The notes beneath the pieces were generated by a model. That model was given only the letters and a program-made list of their open reading frames with translations, made no database searches and had not been told where the DNA came from. A program made the translations under genes and the position numbers. DNA of 64,000 bases from Fluviirhizobium alvei (lineage in GTDB: Bacteria > Pseudomonadota > Alphaproteobacteria > Rhizobiales > Rhizobiaceae). The stretch covers positions 434,001-498,000 of the forward strand of contig NZ_JAUOZU010000006.1 of NCBI RefSeq assembly GCF_030551875.1. Reading direction: 5' to 3'. The stretch's first letter is position 1. Each line of letters opens with the position of its first letter. This document shows, in pieces, positions 42,649-52,656 of the stretch.

Positions 42649-43071
42649 ATGGACGCTCGCGCACCACATATGGAGAAATCCGCCAGGGGCGGAAGCGTTG
42701 CGACAGGTATGCCACAGATGAATGACTATTCTTACCGGATGCAGGGTGACGATGAGCGCGGAGGTCCGTCGGGCAATCGCGGAACATCGGTCATCACCCG
42801 CATCCAGCCGAAGGTGAAGAAACCCTCCCTTTACCGGGTACTGCTCCTGAACGACGACTACACCCCGATGGAGTTCGTGATCCTTATTCTGGAGCGCTTT
42901 TTCCAGAAGGACCGCGAAGCTGCCACCCGCATTATGCTGCAAGTCCACAATCATGGTGTGGGGGAGTGCGGGGTCTATACCTACGAAGTGGCGGAGACGA
43001 AGGTGGTCCAGGTGATGGATTTCGCCCGGGAAAACCAGCATCCGCTTCAATGCGTCATGGAAAAGAAATGA
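42649..43071 (+). CDS. clpS: ClpS adaptor of the ClpAP protease
   Basis: A 140-residue protein with the ClpS core from about residue 56: [20 protein letters not shown], then [20 protein letters not shown]. It binds proteins with N-end rule destabilising N-termini (Phe, Trp, Tyr, Leu) and hands them to ClpA. The core ends [11 protein letters not shown]. The N-terminal extension of about 50 residues is longer than in E. coli and disordered; starts at 42649 or at internal ATGs (42718) are possible. clpA follows after ten bases. Confidence 0.93.
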   Translation: MDARAPHMEKSARGGSVATGMPQMNDYSYRMQGDDERGGPSGNRGTSVITRIQPKVKKPSLYRVLLLNDDYTPMEFVILILERFFQKDREAATRIMLQVHNHGVGECGVYTYEVAETKVVQVMDFARENQHPLQCVMEKK

Positions 43072-43081
43072 GGTTCTGAAC

Positions 43082-45514
43082 GTGCCCACATTCTCCTCAA
43101 GCCTGGAAAAGGCCCTTCACCGGGCACTCACGATCGCAAACGAACGCCGTCATGAATATGCGACGCTCGAACATCTGCTTCTGTCACTGATCGATGACAA
43201 TGATGCCGCCGCCGTGATGAAAGCCTGCAGTGTCGATATCGACAAGCTGCGGCGCACGGTCACCGACTATGTCGATAATGATCTTGCCAATCTCGCCACC
43301 GGATATGACGAGGATTCCAAGCCGACCTCCGGCTTCCAGCGCGTCATCCAGCGCGCGGTCATCCATGTCCAGTCGTCCGGCCGCGAAGAGGTGACCGGCG
43401 CCAATGTGCTGGTCGCGATCTTCGCCGAGCGCGAAAGCCATGCCGCCTATTTCCTGCAGGAGCAGGATATGACCCGCTACGATGCGGTGAACTTCATCTC
43501 GCATGGCATCGCCAAGCGGCCGGGCGCTTCGGAAAATCGCGCTCCGAAGGGCGTCGAGGAAAACGAGAACGAAGCCAAGCCCACGAGCAAGGAACAGGAC
43601 GACAATCAGAAGAAGCCGCTCGAGGCGCTCAAGGCCTATTGCGTCAATCTCAATGAGAAGGCGCGCGGTGGCCGCATCGATCCCTTGATCGGCCGGCAGG
43701 CGGAAGTCAACCGCACGATCCAGATCCTGTGCCGGCGCTCCAAGAACAACCCGCTCTATGTCGGCGATCCCGGCGTCGGCAAGACGGCGATTGCCGAAGG
43801 ACTTGCCAAGCGCATCGTCGAAAAGCAGGTGCCGGAAGCACTGCTCGACGCCACCATCTTCTCGCTCGACATGGGCACGCTGCTCGCCGGCACCCGCTAT
43901 CGCGGTGATTTCGAGGAACGGCTGAAGCAGGTGGTGAAGGAACTTGAGGATTTCCCCGGTGCGGTTCTGTTCATCGACGAGATCCATACGGTCATCGGAG
44001 CCGGCGCAACATCCGGCGGCGCCATGGACGCATCCAACCTCCTCAAGCCGGCGCTGTCGTCAGGCGCGATCCGTTGCATCGGTTCGACCACCTACAAGGA
44101 GTACCGGCAGTTCTTCGAAAAGGACCGGGCGCTCGTTCGGCGTTTCCAGAAGATCGACGTCAACGAACCGTCGATCGAGGATGCGATTGAGATCATGAAG
44201 GGTCTGAAGCCCTATTTCGAGGAATTCCACCATCTTCGCTATTCCAATGACGCCATCAAGGCAGCGGTGGAACTATCGGCCCGCTACATTACCGACCGCA
44301 AGCTGCCGGACAAGGCGATCGATGTGATCGACGAGACCGGTGCTGCCCAGATGCTGCTGCCGGTGTCGCGTCGCCGCAAGCTGATCACCGAAAAGGAGAT
44401 CGAAGCGACGATTTCGACCATGGCCCGCATTCCGCCGAAAACGGTGTCGCGGGATGACGAAGAGGTGCTCTCCAACCTCGAACAGGAATTGCGTGCCGTC
44501 GTCTATGGGCAGGAACTGGCGATCGAGGCGCTGTCCTCCGCGATCAAGCTGGCGCGTGCCGGCTTGCGCGAACCCAACAAGCCGATCGGCTCCTACCTGT
44601 TCTCGGGTCCGACCGGCGTCGGCAAGACCGAAGTCGCCCGTCAGCTCGCGTCCTCGCTCGGCGTCGAACTGCTGCGCTTCGATATGTCGGAATATATGGA
44701 GCGCCATACCGTCTCGCGGCTCATCGGCGCGCCTCCCGGCTATGTCGGCTTCGACCAGGGCGGGCTTCTGTCCGATCAGGTCGACCAGCATCCCTATTGC
44801 GTCCTTCTTCTCGATGAAATCGAGAAGGCGCATCCGGATATCTACAACATCCTGTTGCAGGTGATGGATAACGGTACGCTGACCGACAACAACGGCAAGA
44901 AGATCGACTTCCGCAACGTCATTCTGATCATGACGACCAATGCGGGCGCCTCCGACATGCAGCGGGCGGCAATCGGCTTCGGCTCGACCAGACGCGAAGG
45001 CGACGATATCGAGGCGATCAACAAGCTGTTCACGCCGGAATTCCGCAACCGTCTGGATGCGATCATTCCCTTCTCGCCGCTGCCGATGTCGGTGGTCCAC
45101 AAGGTGGTTCAGAAGTTTGTCATGCAGCTGGAAACCCAGTTGGCCGAACGTCATGTCACGTTCGAACTGACCGAAGAAGCCATCACATGGCTGGCCGAAA
45201 AAGGCTATGATGAGAAAATGGGTGCGCGTCCGCTCGGTCGCGTCATCCAGGAAAACATCAAGAAGCCGCTCGCCGAAGAGATCCTGTTCGGCAAGCTCAA
45301 GAAGGGCGGCATCGTGCGGGTCACCGTCGGAACCAAGCTCGACGGCAAGAGCGGTCTCGTTCTCGAAAGCCTGCCGGAGAATGTGCCGGTACAGCCGAAG
45401 GAAGAGGCCGAAGTCGCCGCGACCGCAAAATCTGCACCGCAGACGGCTGTCGAAACCGCCACCGAGGAGGGTGCAACCAAACCTTCCAAGCGGGCTCCGA
45501 AGAAGGGCGAATAG
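43082..45514 (+). CDS. clpA: ATP-dependent protease ATPase subunit ClpA
   Basis: An 810-residue Hsp100 chaperone with two AAA+ modules. The N-domain (first about 140 residues) docks ClpS. The first module has GDPGVGKT near residue 228 and Walker B AVLFIDEIHT; the second has GPTGVGKTEVA near 510 and VLLLDEIEKAHPD. The IGL-type ClpP-docking loop is present as AIGFGSTRREGD (IGF). The C-terminus has a basic Ala/Pro-rich tail. Start GTG 43082 lies ten bases from clpS. ClpA unfolds substrates for ClpP, encoded elsewhere. Confidence 0.97.
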   Translation: MPTFSSSLEKALHRALTIANERRHEYATLEHLLLSLIDDNDAAAVMKACSVDIDKLRRTVTDYVDNDLANLATGYDEDSKPTSGFQRVIQRAVIHVQSSGREEVTGANVLVAIFAERESHAAYFLQEQDMTRYDAVNFISHGIAKRPGASENRAPKGVEENENEAKPTSKEQDDNQKKPLEALKAYCVNLNEKARGGRIDPLIGRQAEVNRTIQILCRRSKNNPLYVGDPGVGKTAIAEGLAKRIVEKQVPEALLDATIFSLDMGTLLAGTRYRGDFEERLKQVVKELEDFPGAVLFIDEIHTVIGAGATSGGAMDASNLLKPALSSGAIRCIGSTTYKEYRQFFEKDRALVRRFQKIDVNEPSIEDAIEIMKGLKPYFEEFHHLRYSNDAIKAAVELSARYITDRKLPDKAIDVIDETGAAQMLLPVSRRRKLITEKEIEATISTMARIPPKTVSRDDEEVLSNLEQELRAVVYGQELAIEALSSAIKLARAGLREPNKPIGSYLFSGPTGVGKTEVARQLASSLGVELLRFDMSEYMERHTVSRLIGAPPGYVGFDQGGLLSDQVDQHPYCVLLLDEIEKAHPDIYNILLQVMDNGTLTDNNGKKIDFRNVILIMTTNAGASDMQRAAIGFGSTRREGDDIEAINKLFTPEFRNRLDAIIPFSPLPMSVVHKVVQKFVMQLETQLAERHVTFELTEEAITWLAEKGYDEKMGARPLGRVIQENIKKPLAEEILFGKLKKGGIVRVTVGTKLDGKSGLVLESLPENVPVQPKEEAEVAATAKSAPQTAVETATEEGATKPSKRAPKKGE

Positions 45515-45543
45515 TTTTTCCGCAATTCAGAATACCATCAGAG

Positions 45544-45569
45544 AGGCCGGACCCGTTCCGGCCTTTCTT
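45544..45569 (+). terminator. Rho-independent terminator of clpA
   Basis: AGGCCGGA (45544-45551) pairs with TCCGGCCT (45557-45564), followed by TTCTT. Confidence 0.8.
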
Positions 45570-45676
45570 GTTGGAGAATGGCGGAGATCGATACTCGCCT
45601 GTAGCTTCGGCAAACGTTACCGGTTATCAAAACGGAAGCGCGTCGTGATCCCGCGGCCGGACGGAGGTGGTCAGTC

Positions 45677-46417
45677 ATGCGAATATTCAGTTACATCTTC
45701 AACTACCGCGCCGTTCCCTATGCCGAAATCCGGGCTTTCTGCGTTCATCTGCTGACGGCATCCGGTTCCTTTCTCGCTTTTCTTGGCGTTGTTGCCGCCG
45801 CCGAACATCGGTTCGTCGATATGTTCTGGTGGCTTGGCCTTGCGCTGATCGTCGATGGCATCGACGGGCCGATCGCACGCAAGGTGCGCGTCAAGGAGGT
45901 GCTGCCGAACTGGTCTGGCGATACGCTCGACAATATCATCGACTATGTCACCTATGTGTTGCTGCCCGCTTTCGCGCTCTATCAGAGCGGCATGATCGGG
46001 GAAAATCTGTCCTTCGTCGCTGCCGGCATCATCGTCGTATCGTCCGCCATCTACTATGCCGACATGGGCATGAAGACGGACGAGTATTTCTTCTCCGGTT
46101 TTCCCGTCGTCTGGAACATGGTGGTTTTCACGCTGTTCGTCATCAAGCCGGATGATACGGTCGCCTTCGCCATCGTCGTCGTCTCTGCGATCCTGTCCTT
46201 CTTCCCGATCTGGTTCCTGCATCCGGTGCGGGTGAAGCGGCTCCGCCCGCTCAATCTCGCGATTTTCATTCTCTGGACGGTGCTGTCCGGCATCGCTCTG
46301 CTCAAGCATTTCGCTTCGCCCGACTGGGTCGTCTGGGGCGTCGTGATCACAGGTCTCTACCTTTATTGCATCGGATTTGTTTTGCAGCTGTTCCCCAATC
46401 TGGGTCGGAGGGATTGA
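45677..46417 (+). CDS. pcs: Phosphatidylcholine synthase
   Basis: A 246-residue integral membrane enzyme that condenses choline with CDP-diacylglycerol to form phosphatidylcholine in one step, typical of rhizobia, Agrobacterium and Brucella. The CDP-alcohol phosphotransferase motif is D63-G-x-x-A-R68 then G81-x3-D85-x3-D89, as in DGIDGPIARKVRV and SGDTLDNIIDY. About eight hydrophobic helices. The start is ATG 45677 with GGAGGTGG upstream. The stop lies two bases before the next start. Confidence 0.95.
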   Translation: MRIFSYIFNYRAVPYAEIRAFCVHLLTASGSFLAFLGVVAAAEHRFVDMFWWLGLALIVDGIDGPIARKVRVKEVLPNWSGDTLDNIIDYVTYVLLPAFALYQSGMIGENLSFVAAGIIVVSSAIYYADMGMKTDEYFFSGFPVVWNMVVFTLFVIKPDDTVAFAIVVVSAILSFFPIWFLHPVRVKRLRPLNLAIFILWTVLSGIALLKHFASPDWVVWGVVITGLYLYCIGFVLQLFPNLGRRD

Positions 46418-46418
46418 G

Positions 46419-47399
46419 ATGAAATCGCTTGCCATCGTCATGCGCCAGAATGGCGGTCCGGAGGTTCTGAAGCTCGAGGAAATCGAGGTAGCCGCACCGG
46501 GCGAGGGCGAAGTGCAGATCCGCCATGTGGCGATGGGCGTCAACTATATCGACACCTATATCCGCTCCGGCCTCTATCCTGTCCCCGGTGGCTTTCCCTA
46601 TATTGCCGGCAAGGAGGGAGCGGGCACCGTCATTGCAGTCGGACGGGGTGTCAGCGAGTTCCGCGAGGGCGACCGCGTCGCCTATCCGTCCGGCGATGGC
46701 GGCTATTGCGAAGTGCGCAACATCCCGGCCCGCGCGCTCGTGAAGGTGCCAGATACGATTGCGCTCGATGTAGCCGGTTCGATGATGCTCAAGGGCATGA
46801 CGGCGGAATATCTGCTGCGCCGCACCTTCAAGGTCGGACCCGAGACGGTTCTGCTCTTCCATGCGGCTGCGGGTGGCGTTGGCCTCATCGCCGGCCAGTG
46901 GGCCAAAGCACTCGGCGCGACGGTGATCGGCACCGCTGGCAGCGAAGAGAAGATCGCGCTCGCCAAGGCGCATGGCTATGATCATGTCATCAACTATCGC
47001 AGCGATGATTTCGTGGCGCGAGTGAAGGAGATCACGGGCGGCAAGGGCGTCGATGTCGTCTATGATTCGGTCGGCAAGGACACGTTCCCGCATTCGCTCG
47101 ACTGCCTGAAGCCGAGAGGAATGTGGGTCAGTTTCGGTCAGTCCTCAGGCCCGTTACCGCCATTCAATCTTGCGCTTCTGATGCAGAAGGGCTCGCTGTT
47201 TGCGACCCGGCCGACCCTGTTTTCCTATATCGCGACCCGGGCCGAACTCGACGAAAGTGCAAACTCTCTTTTTAAGGTTGTGCAGAGCGGCGAAGTGGTT
47301 ATCAATGTCAATCAGCGCTATCGGTTGGCGGATGCGGCACAGGCGCACGCCGATCTCGAGAACAGAAAAACGAGCGGGACAACGATCCTGATTCCCTGA
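46419..47399 (+). CDS. qor: NADPH:quinone oxidoreductase (zeta-crystallin type)
   Basis: A 326-residue medium-chain dehydrogenase/reductase without the structural or catalytic zinc cysteines. The cofactor motif AAAGGVGLIAGQWAKALGA lies near residues 149-167 and the YNR... loop NYRSDDF follows. YIDTYIRSGLYPVPGGFPYI (about residues 47-66) is the quinone reductase signature region. It reduces quinones with NADPH in the cytosol. Start ATG 46419 (MKSLAIVMRQNGGPEVL) behind GGAGGGATTG overlaps closely with pcs, so they may be co-transcribed. Confidence 0.93.
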   Translation: MKSLAIVMRQNGGPEVLKLEEIEVAAPGEGEVQIRHVAMGVNYIDTYIRSGLYPVPGGFPYIAGKEGAGTVIAVGRGVSEFREGDRVAYPSGDGGYCEVRNIPARALVKVPDTIALDVAGSMMLKGMTAEYLLRRTFKVGPETVLLFHAAAGGVGLIAGQWAKALGATVIGTAGSEEKIALAKAHGYDHVINYRSDDFVARVKEITGGKGVDVVYDSVGKDTFPHSLDCLKPRGMWVSFGQSSGPLPPFNLALLMQKGSLFATRPTLFSYIATRAELDESANSLFKVVQSGEVVINVNQRYRLADAAQAHADLENRKTSGTTILIP

Positions 47400-47427
47400 C
47401 CGGGAAGCAGGCAAACTGGGGTGGTTC

Positions 47428-48999
47428 GTGGCGAACACGGAAAATGGGGAGACCGTACCTCTTCTCGAGGTGCGTCATATAACGAAACTGTTCGGGGTCT
47501 TCGCGGCCTGCAATGAGATCGACCTCAAGATCCGGCCCGGCGAGATCCATGCACTGCTTGGCGAAAACGGCGCCGGCAAATCGACGCTGGTCAAGATGCT
47601 GTTCGGTGTTCTGGCGCCGACATCGGGTCAGATCCTCTGGCAGGGAAAACCTGTGCAGATCGGTAGCCCCGGCGAAGCGCGTCGCACCGGCATCGGCATG
47701 GTGTTCCAGCATTTCTCGTTGTTTGAAGCGCTGACAGTGGCCGAAAATATCGCGCTGTCGCTCGACAAATCCATTTCGCTTGCCCGCATCGCCGAAGAAG
47801 CGCGTGCGCTTTCCATCGCCTATGGTTTGCCGCTCGATCCATCGGCCCACGTTGCCGATCTTTCCGTCGGCGAGCGCCAGCGGATCGAGATCGTTCGTGC
47901 CCTGTTGCAGAATCCGAAGCTCATCATTCTCGACGAGCCGACGTCGGTCCTGACCCCGCAGGAGGCCGACAAGCTGTTCGAAACGCTCGAGAAGCTGAAG
48001 GCGGAAGGCCGTTCGGTTCTCTATATCAGCCACCGGCTCGAAGAGGTGCAGCGCATTTGCGACCGCGCGACCGTTCTGCGTCATGGCAAGGTGACGGGCG
48101 CCTGTGATCCGCGACAGGAGACGCCGGCATCGCTCGCCCGCATGATGGTGGGGTCGGATGTCGCCTCTGTCTCCCGCACAGCCAATGCCGGCGCGGGCGA
48201 AACCGGTTTTGCCACCCGCAAACTGAGTGCAGCGGCGCGCACCCCGTTTGCCGTGGCGCTGAAGGATGTGTCGCTTTCCGTTCGCAAGGGCGAGGTTCTG
48301 GCGATTGCCGGTGTTGCGGGCAACGGGCAGGGCGAACTGTTCGATGTTCTGTCGGGTGAGTATCCGGTTGGTGACAATGAGGCGGTGAGCATTCTCGGCA
48401 AGCCCGTCGGTCGGCTCGGCATCAATGCGCGTCGCCTCATGGGAGCGGCCTTCGTTCCGGAAGAGCGGCACGGTCATGGTGCCGTGACAGGCATGAGCCT
48501 GTCTGAAAACATGCTCCTGTCGCGCAATCAGTCAGACCGGAAAGCCTTTCTCGGCGGCGGTTTCTTCAAGGTCATCCGCGGCGGCACGATCAAGGCGGCG
48601 ACCAAACGCATCTGTTCGGATATGGATGTGCGCAAGAGTGGTGAAGATCCAAGCGCCGGTTCCCTGTCCGGCGGCAACTTGCAGAAATTCATCGTCGGAC
48701 GTGAGCTCGATCGCCAGCCGACGGTCATGATCGTCAATCAGCCGACCTGGGGTGTGGATGCGGGTGCGGCGAGCCGTATCCGTCAGGCGCTGGTCGACCT
48801 GGCGAAATCCGGTTCCGCCGTTCTGGTGATCAGCCAGGATCTGGATGAGATTTTCGAAGTCGCAACCCATGTGGCTGTCATTTCCGACGGTCGTTTGTCC
48901 GAAGCCTATCCGGCTGGCGAAATGAACCGCGAAAAGATCGGCCTCCTAATGGGTGGCATGCATGCGGGCGAGAAGGAGGCGGCGCATGCTGCGCATTGA
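47428..48999 (+). CDS. Nucleoside-type ABC transporter ATPase (two domains)
   Basis: A 523-residue protein with two ABC domains fused. The N-terminal domain has GENGAGKSTLVK, the signature LSVGERQRIEI and Walker B LIILDEPTSVL; the C-terminal domain has GVAGNGQGELFD in place of a full Walker A and LSGGNLQKFIVGREL, as usual for the sugar/nucleoside family (CUT2/BMP type). It drives an importer with two permeases and a BMP-family binding protein that follow. It overlaps the next gene by 14 bases. Confidence 0.92.
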   Translation: MANTENGETVPLLEVRHITKLFGVFAACNEIDLKIRPGEIHALLGENGAGKSTLVKMLFGVLAPTSGQILWQGKPVQIGSPGEARRTGIGMVFQHFSLFEALTVAENIALSLDKSISLARIAEEARALSIAYGLPLDPSAHVADLSVGERQRIEIVRALLQNPKLIILDEPTSVLTPQEADKLFETLEKLKAEGRSVLYISHRLEEVQRICDRATVLRHGKVTGACDPRQETPASLARMMVGSDVASVSRTANAGAGETGFATRKLSAAARTPFAVALKDVSLSVRKGEVLAIAGVAGNGQGELFDVLSGEYPVGDNEAVSILGKPVGRLGINARRLMGAAFVPEERHGHGAVTGMSLSENMLLSRNQSDRKAFLGGGFFKVIRGGTIKAATKRICSDMDVRKSGEDPSAGSLSGGNLQKFIVGRELDRQPTVMIVNQPTWGVDAGAASRIRQALVDLAKSGSAVLVISQDLDEIFEVATHVAVISDGRLSEAYPAGEMNREKIGLLMGGMHAGEKEAAHAAH

Positions 49000-50080
49000 G
49001 CTTGAGAAACGCCCCAATCCGTCGAAACTCTATGCGGCGCTGTCGCCGTTCATTGCGCTGCTTTTGACGCTGACCTGCGGTGCGATCCTGTTTGCCGCGC
49101 TCGGCAAGGATCCGATCGAGGCGCTCTATCTCTTCTTCATCGATCCTCTGCGGGAAGTCTGGTCACTGCACGAACTGGCGATCAAGGCCGGACCGTTGAT
49201 CCTGATCGGCGCTGGCCTGTCGATCTGCTACCGCGCCGGCAACTGGAATATCGGTGCCGAAGGCCAGTTCATCTTCGGCGGCATTTTCGGCTCGTTTCTA
49301 CCGGTCGTCTTCCACGGCTGGTCGTCGCCGCTGCTTCTGCCATTGATGCTGATTTTCGGCATGGTGGGTGGCGCTCTCTATGCCGCCATCCCGGCGCTTT
49401 TGAAAACAAGGTTCAATACCAACGAGATCCTGACGAGCCTCATGCTCGTCTATATCGCGCAGCTCTTTCTCGATTGGCTGGTGCGTGGTCCCTGGCGCAA
49501 TCCCGAAGGTCAGAACTTTCCCGAAACCCGGCTTTTCGACGCTTCCGGCGTTTTGCCGCCCATCTGGGACGCATCGGGTCGTGCCCATTGGGGCTTCGTC
49601 TTCGCGATTGTGATCGCGATCGCGCTCTGGTTCATGATGGAATTCACGCTGCGCGGCTACCAGGTCAAGGTGCTCGGCCAGTCGGCAAGGGCAGGGCGGT
49701 TTGCCGGTTTCTCCGCATCCGGCATGGTCTGGTTCACCATGCTTCTCTCCGGAGCGCTTGCCGGGCTCGCGGGGATCGCGGAAGTCTCAGGCGCGATTGG
49801 TCAGTTGCGTCCATCGATTTCGCCCGGCTACGGTTTCACGGCCATCATCGTTGCCTTTCTCGGCCGCCTCAATCCGCTCGGCATCATCGTGGCTGGCCTT
49901 GTGCTCGCGCTGACCTATCTGGGTGGGGAGGCAGCGCAGATGACGCTCGGCCTCTCCGACAAGGTGACGCGCCTCTTTCAGGGGCTGCTGCTGTTCTTCG
50001 TCCTGTCCTGCGACACGCTGATTGCCTACCGGATCAAGCTCGTCGTGAGCCGGGCAATCGCCAAGACCGGAGGAGCGTGA
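48986..50080 (+). CDS. Nucleoside-type ABC transporter permease, first
   Basis: A 364-residue permease of the BPD_transp_2 family. Start ATG 48986 (MLRIELEKRPNPSKLYAALS) lies within the end of the ATPase gene. The helices include LIGAGLSICYRAGNWNIGAEGQ, with the typical motif NIGAEGQ. The C-terminal part runs to YRIKLVVSRAIAKTG. The gene is followed one base later by the second permease. Confidence 0.92.
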   Translation: MLRIELEKRPNPSKLYAALSPFIALLLTLTCGAILFAALGKDPIEALYLFFIDPLREVWSLHELAIKAGPLILIGAGLSICYRAGNWNIGAEGQFIFGGIFGSFLPVVFHGWSSPLLLPLMLIFGMVGGALYAAIPALLKTRFNTNEILTSLMLVYIAQLFLDWLVRGPWRNPEGQNFPETRLFDASGVLPPIWDASGRAHWGFVFAIVIAIALWFMMEFTLRGYQVKVLGQSARAGRFAGFSASGMVWFTMLLSGALAGLAGIAEVSGAIGQLRPSISPGYGFTAIIVAFLGRLNPLGIIVAGLVLALTYLGGEAAQMTLGLSDKVTRLFQGLLLFFVLSCDTLIAYRIKLVVSRAIAKTGGA

Positions 50081-50081
50081 C

Positions 50082-51002
50082 ATGACGCCAGCTGAATCCA
50101 TCGCGATTACCATCATCACCGCATCGACACCGCTGGTGCTGGCCTCCGCCGGTGAACTGGTGACCGAACGGTCCGGCGTCCTCAATCTCGGCGTCGAAGG
50201 CATGATGGTCATGGGCGCGGTGACGGCGTTTGCCGTGGCGCAGATGACCGGTTCGCCCATGGCGGGCGCTGCGGCCGGTTTCGTGGCCGGAGCCGTGGTT
50301 TCGCTGCTCTTCGGTTTCCTCACGCTGACGCTGGTCGCCAACCAGGTGGCAACCGGTCTGGCGCTCACCATCCTCGGCCTCGGTCTTTCCGGCATGATCG
50401 GCGAATCCTATGTCGGTATGCAGGGCATCAAGCTCACCCCGATTGCCATTCCGGGATTGTCGTCGATACCGTTCCTCGGGCCGGTTCTGTTCAATCAGGA
50501 TGTGATCTTCTATTTCTCGATCGCGCTCGTCATTTTCCTGCACTGGTTCCTGTTTCGCACCCGCGCCGGTCTGGTGCTCAGATCGGTGGGCGACAACCAT
50601 GCCTCGGCCCATGCGCTCGGTGTCAATGTCGTGGGCATCCGCTATCTCGCCGTCATGTTCGGCGGCGCCTGCGCCGGTCTTGCCGGCGCCTATCTTTCGC
50701 TCGTCTATACCCCGCAATGGGTGGAAAACATGACCGCCGGCCGTGGCTGGATTGCGCTGGCGCTGGTCGTGTTCGCCTCCTGGCGGCCCTTGCGGCTCAT
50801 CATCGGCGGCTATCTCTTCGGTGCCGTCTCGATCGGCCAGCTGCATGCCCAGGCGTTCGGCATTGCCATTCCGGCACAGTTTCTCTCCGCAATGCCCTAT
50901 GTCGCGACAGTGCTGGTGCTGATCATCATCTCGCAGAACAGACGCATGACGCTCATCAATACACCGGCTTCGCTCGGCAAATCCTTTGTCCCGGACCGGT
51001 GA
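50082..51002 (+). CDS. Nucleoside-type ABC transporter permease, second
   Basis: A 306-residue permease with the companion motif NLGVEGMMVMGAVTAF (about residues 37-52), which in this family pairs with the NIGAEGQ motif of the first permease. About eight to ten hydrophobic helices. The start ATG 50082 follows GGAGGAG and lies one base after the previous stop. Together the two form the membrane channel of a purine/nucleoside-type importer. Confidence 0.92.
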   Translation: MTPAESIAITIITASTPLVLASAGELVTERSGVLNLGVEGMMVMGAVTAFAVAQMTGSPMAGAAAGFVAGAVVSLLFGFLTLTLVANQVATGLALTILGLGLSGMIGESYVGMQGIKLTPIAIPGLSSIPFLGPVLFNQDVIFYFSIALVIFLHWFLFRTRAGLVLRSVGDNHASAHALGVNVVGIRYLAVMFGGACAGLAGAYLSLVYTPQWVENMTAGRGWIALALVVFASWRPLRLIIGGYLFGAVSIGQLHAQAFGIAIPAQFLSAMPYVATVLVLIIISQNRRMTLINTPASLGKSFVPDR

Positions 51003-51033
51003 CAGACAACAACCATAACCAATGGAGGCAAAC

Positions 51034-52104
51034 ATGAAGAAACTCATTCTCACGCTCGCAGCGAGCGCCGCCGTGCTCGGCTTCAGCGTTTCGGCACAGG
51101 CAGCAGACAAGCTCAAGGTCTGCTTCCTCTATGTCGGCTCCAAGACCGACGGTGGCTGGACGCAGGCGCACGATATCGGCCGCCAGAAGCTGGAAGCCGA
51201 ACTGGGCGACAAGATCGAAACGTCCTATCTGGAAAACATTCCGGAAGGACCGGATGCCGAACGCGCCATCGAGCGTTTCGCCCGCTCGGGCTGCGGCCTC
51301 GTCTTCACCACCTCGTTCGGCTTCATGGACCAGACCGTCAAGGTTGCTGCCAAGTTCCCGGATGTGAAGTTCGAACATGCGACCGGCTACAAGACCGCGC
51401 CGAACCTGACGGCCTACAATTCGCGTTTCTATGAAGGTCGCTATATCCAGGGCCAGATCGCCGCAAAGATGTCGAAGACCGGAACGGCTGCCTATCTCGC
51501 ATCGTTCCCGATCCCGGAAGTCGTGCAGGGTATCGATTCCTTCGTCATCGGCGCCCGTTCGATCAATCCGGATTTCAAGCTCAAGGTCATCTGGGTGAAC
51601 AGCTGGTTTGACGCCGGCAAGGAAGCCGATGCGGCTAAGGCTGCCATCGACCAGGGTGTGGACATCATCACCCAGCATACGGACTCCACCGCGCCGATGC
51701 AGGTTGCCGAAGAGCGCAAGATCCACGCCTTCGGTCAGGCGTCCGACATGATCAAGGCCGGCCCGAATGCGCAGCTGACCGCAATCGTCGACAATTGGGG
51801 CGCCTATTACATTGCTCGTACCAAGGCGGTGCTCGATGGCACCTGGAAGAGCCAGATGAGCTGGGATGGTCTGGCGCAGAACATTCTCTACATGGCGCCC
51901 TACACCAACATGCCGGATGACGTGAAGAAGATGGCTGAGGAAACCGAAGCCAAGATCAAGTCTGGCGAACTCAAGCCCTTCACCGGTCCGCTGAAGAAGC
52001 AGGATGGCACCGAATGGCTGAAGGCTGGCGAAAGCGCTGGCGATGACGTTCTCGGCGGCCTGAACTTCTACGTCGAAGGCGTCGAAGGCGACCTGCCGAA
52101 GTAA
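51034..52104 (+). CDS. BMP-family periplasmic substrate-binding protein
   Basis: A 356-residue protein of the basic membrane protein (BMP/PnrA) family, which binds purine nucleosides or related compounds. Start ATG 51034 with GGAGG upstream. The signal peptide (LTLAASAAVLGFSVSAQA) is cut before ADKLKVCFLYVG. It is not a lipoprotein, since no lipobox Cys is present. The pattern GWTQAHDIGRQKLEAELGD near the start and ITQHTDSTAPMQVAEERKI match the family. It is the last gene of the ABC operon and may carry its own hairpin. The exact ligand is not known. Confidence 0.92.
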   Translation: MKKLILTLAASAAVLGFSVSAQAADKLKVCFLYVGSKTDGGWTQAHDIGRQKLEAELGDKIETSYLENIPEGPDAERAIERFARSGCGLVFTTSFGFMDQTVKVAAKFPDVKFEHATGYKTAPNLTAYNSRFYEGRYIQGQIAAKMSKTGTAAYLASFPIPEVVQGIDSFVIGARSINPDFKLKVIWVNSWFDAGKEADAAKAAIDQGVDIITQHTDSTAPMQVAEERKIHAFGQASDMIKAGPNAQLTAIVDNWGAYYIARTKAVLDGTWKSQMSWDGLAQNILYMAPYTNMPDDVKKMAEETEAKIKSGELKPFTGPLKKQDGTEWLKAGESAGDDVLGGLNFYVEGVEGDLPK

Positions 52105-52124
52105 GGCCTGTCGAGCCCATAACG

Positions 52125-52152
52125 AACCCCGCCGGACCATGTCCGGCAGGGT
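52125..52152. terminator. Hairpin after the BMP gene
   Basis: AACCC-GCCGGAC pairs with GTCCGGC-GGGTT, with one internal mismatch (C/A) and a CAT loop. No strong T run; it lies between convergent genes. Confidence 0.5.
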
Positions 52153-52174
52153 TCTGTATTTCGAGGACAGTGGA

Positions 52175-52576
52175 TCAGGCGCCGACCTGAGCAATCCAGT
52201 CGTTGAGATTGTAGGTGTTGGAAATCCGCGCCACCTTGCCATTGCGGATTTCGAAGAAGGCGCCAGCCGGCAGCACATAGGTCTGGCCATTGGCCTCCGG
52301 AAGGCCTTCATCGGTCTTGAGATATTCACCATTGACCACGAATTCCGCTGCGCCGCGGCTGCCATCTGCATTTTCCATGATCACGATATCGGTCAACCGC
52401 TCGCGATAGCAATTGTTCATGTGATCCATGAAGGTAGCGAAGGCGGCCTTGCCGACCTGACGCCCGCCCTGATTGATGTCATGGATGACATTGTCGTCGA
52501 GGAGGTCGAGAAAGGCTGCCATGTCCTGCCGGTTGAAGGCGTCATAATAGGCCTGGATCGTATCTTTCGCGCGCAT
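52175..52576 (-). CDS. NTF2/SnoaL-like protein (ketosteroid isomerase fold)
   Basis: A 133-residue protein; start placed at 52576 (MRAKDTIQAYYDAFNRQDMA) with GGAGAC upstream. The pattern of the N-terminal helix, FLDLLDDNVIHDINQGGRQV, then FEIRNGKVARISNTYNL at the end is that of the NTF2-like/SnoaL cone fold. These act as small isomerases, hydrolases or binding proteins. Function cannot be set from the sequence. Confidence 0.82.
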   Translation of the reverse strand: MRAKDTIQAYYDAFNRQDMAAFLDLLDDNVIHDINQGGRQVGKAAFATFMDHMNNCYRERLTDIVIMENADGSRGAAEFVVNGEYLKTDEGLPEANGQTYVLPAGAFFEIRNGKVARISNTYNLNDWIAQVGA

Positions 52577-52656
52577 TTTGTCTCCATCTTGTGCTGGTAA
52601 AAACATTGGATGCTGCTCTATAGCAGCACGCATTCAGTTTGGAACAGCGAGAATTC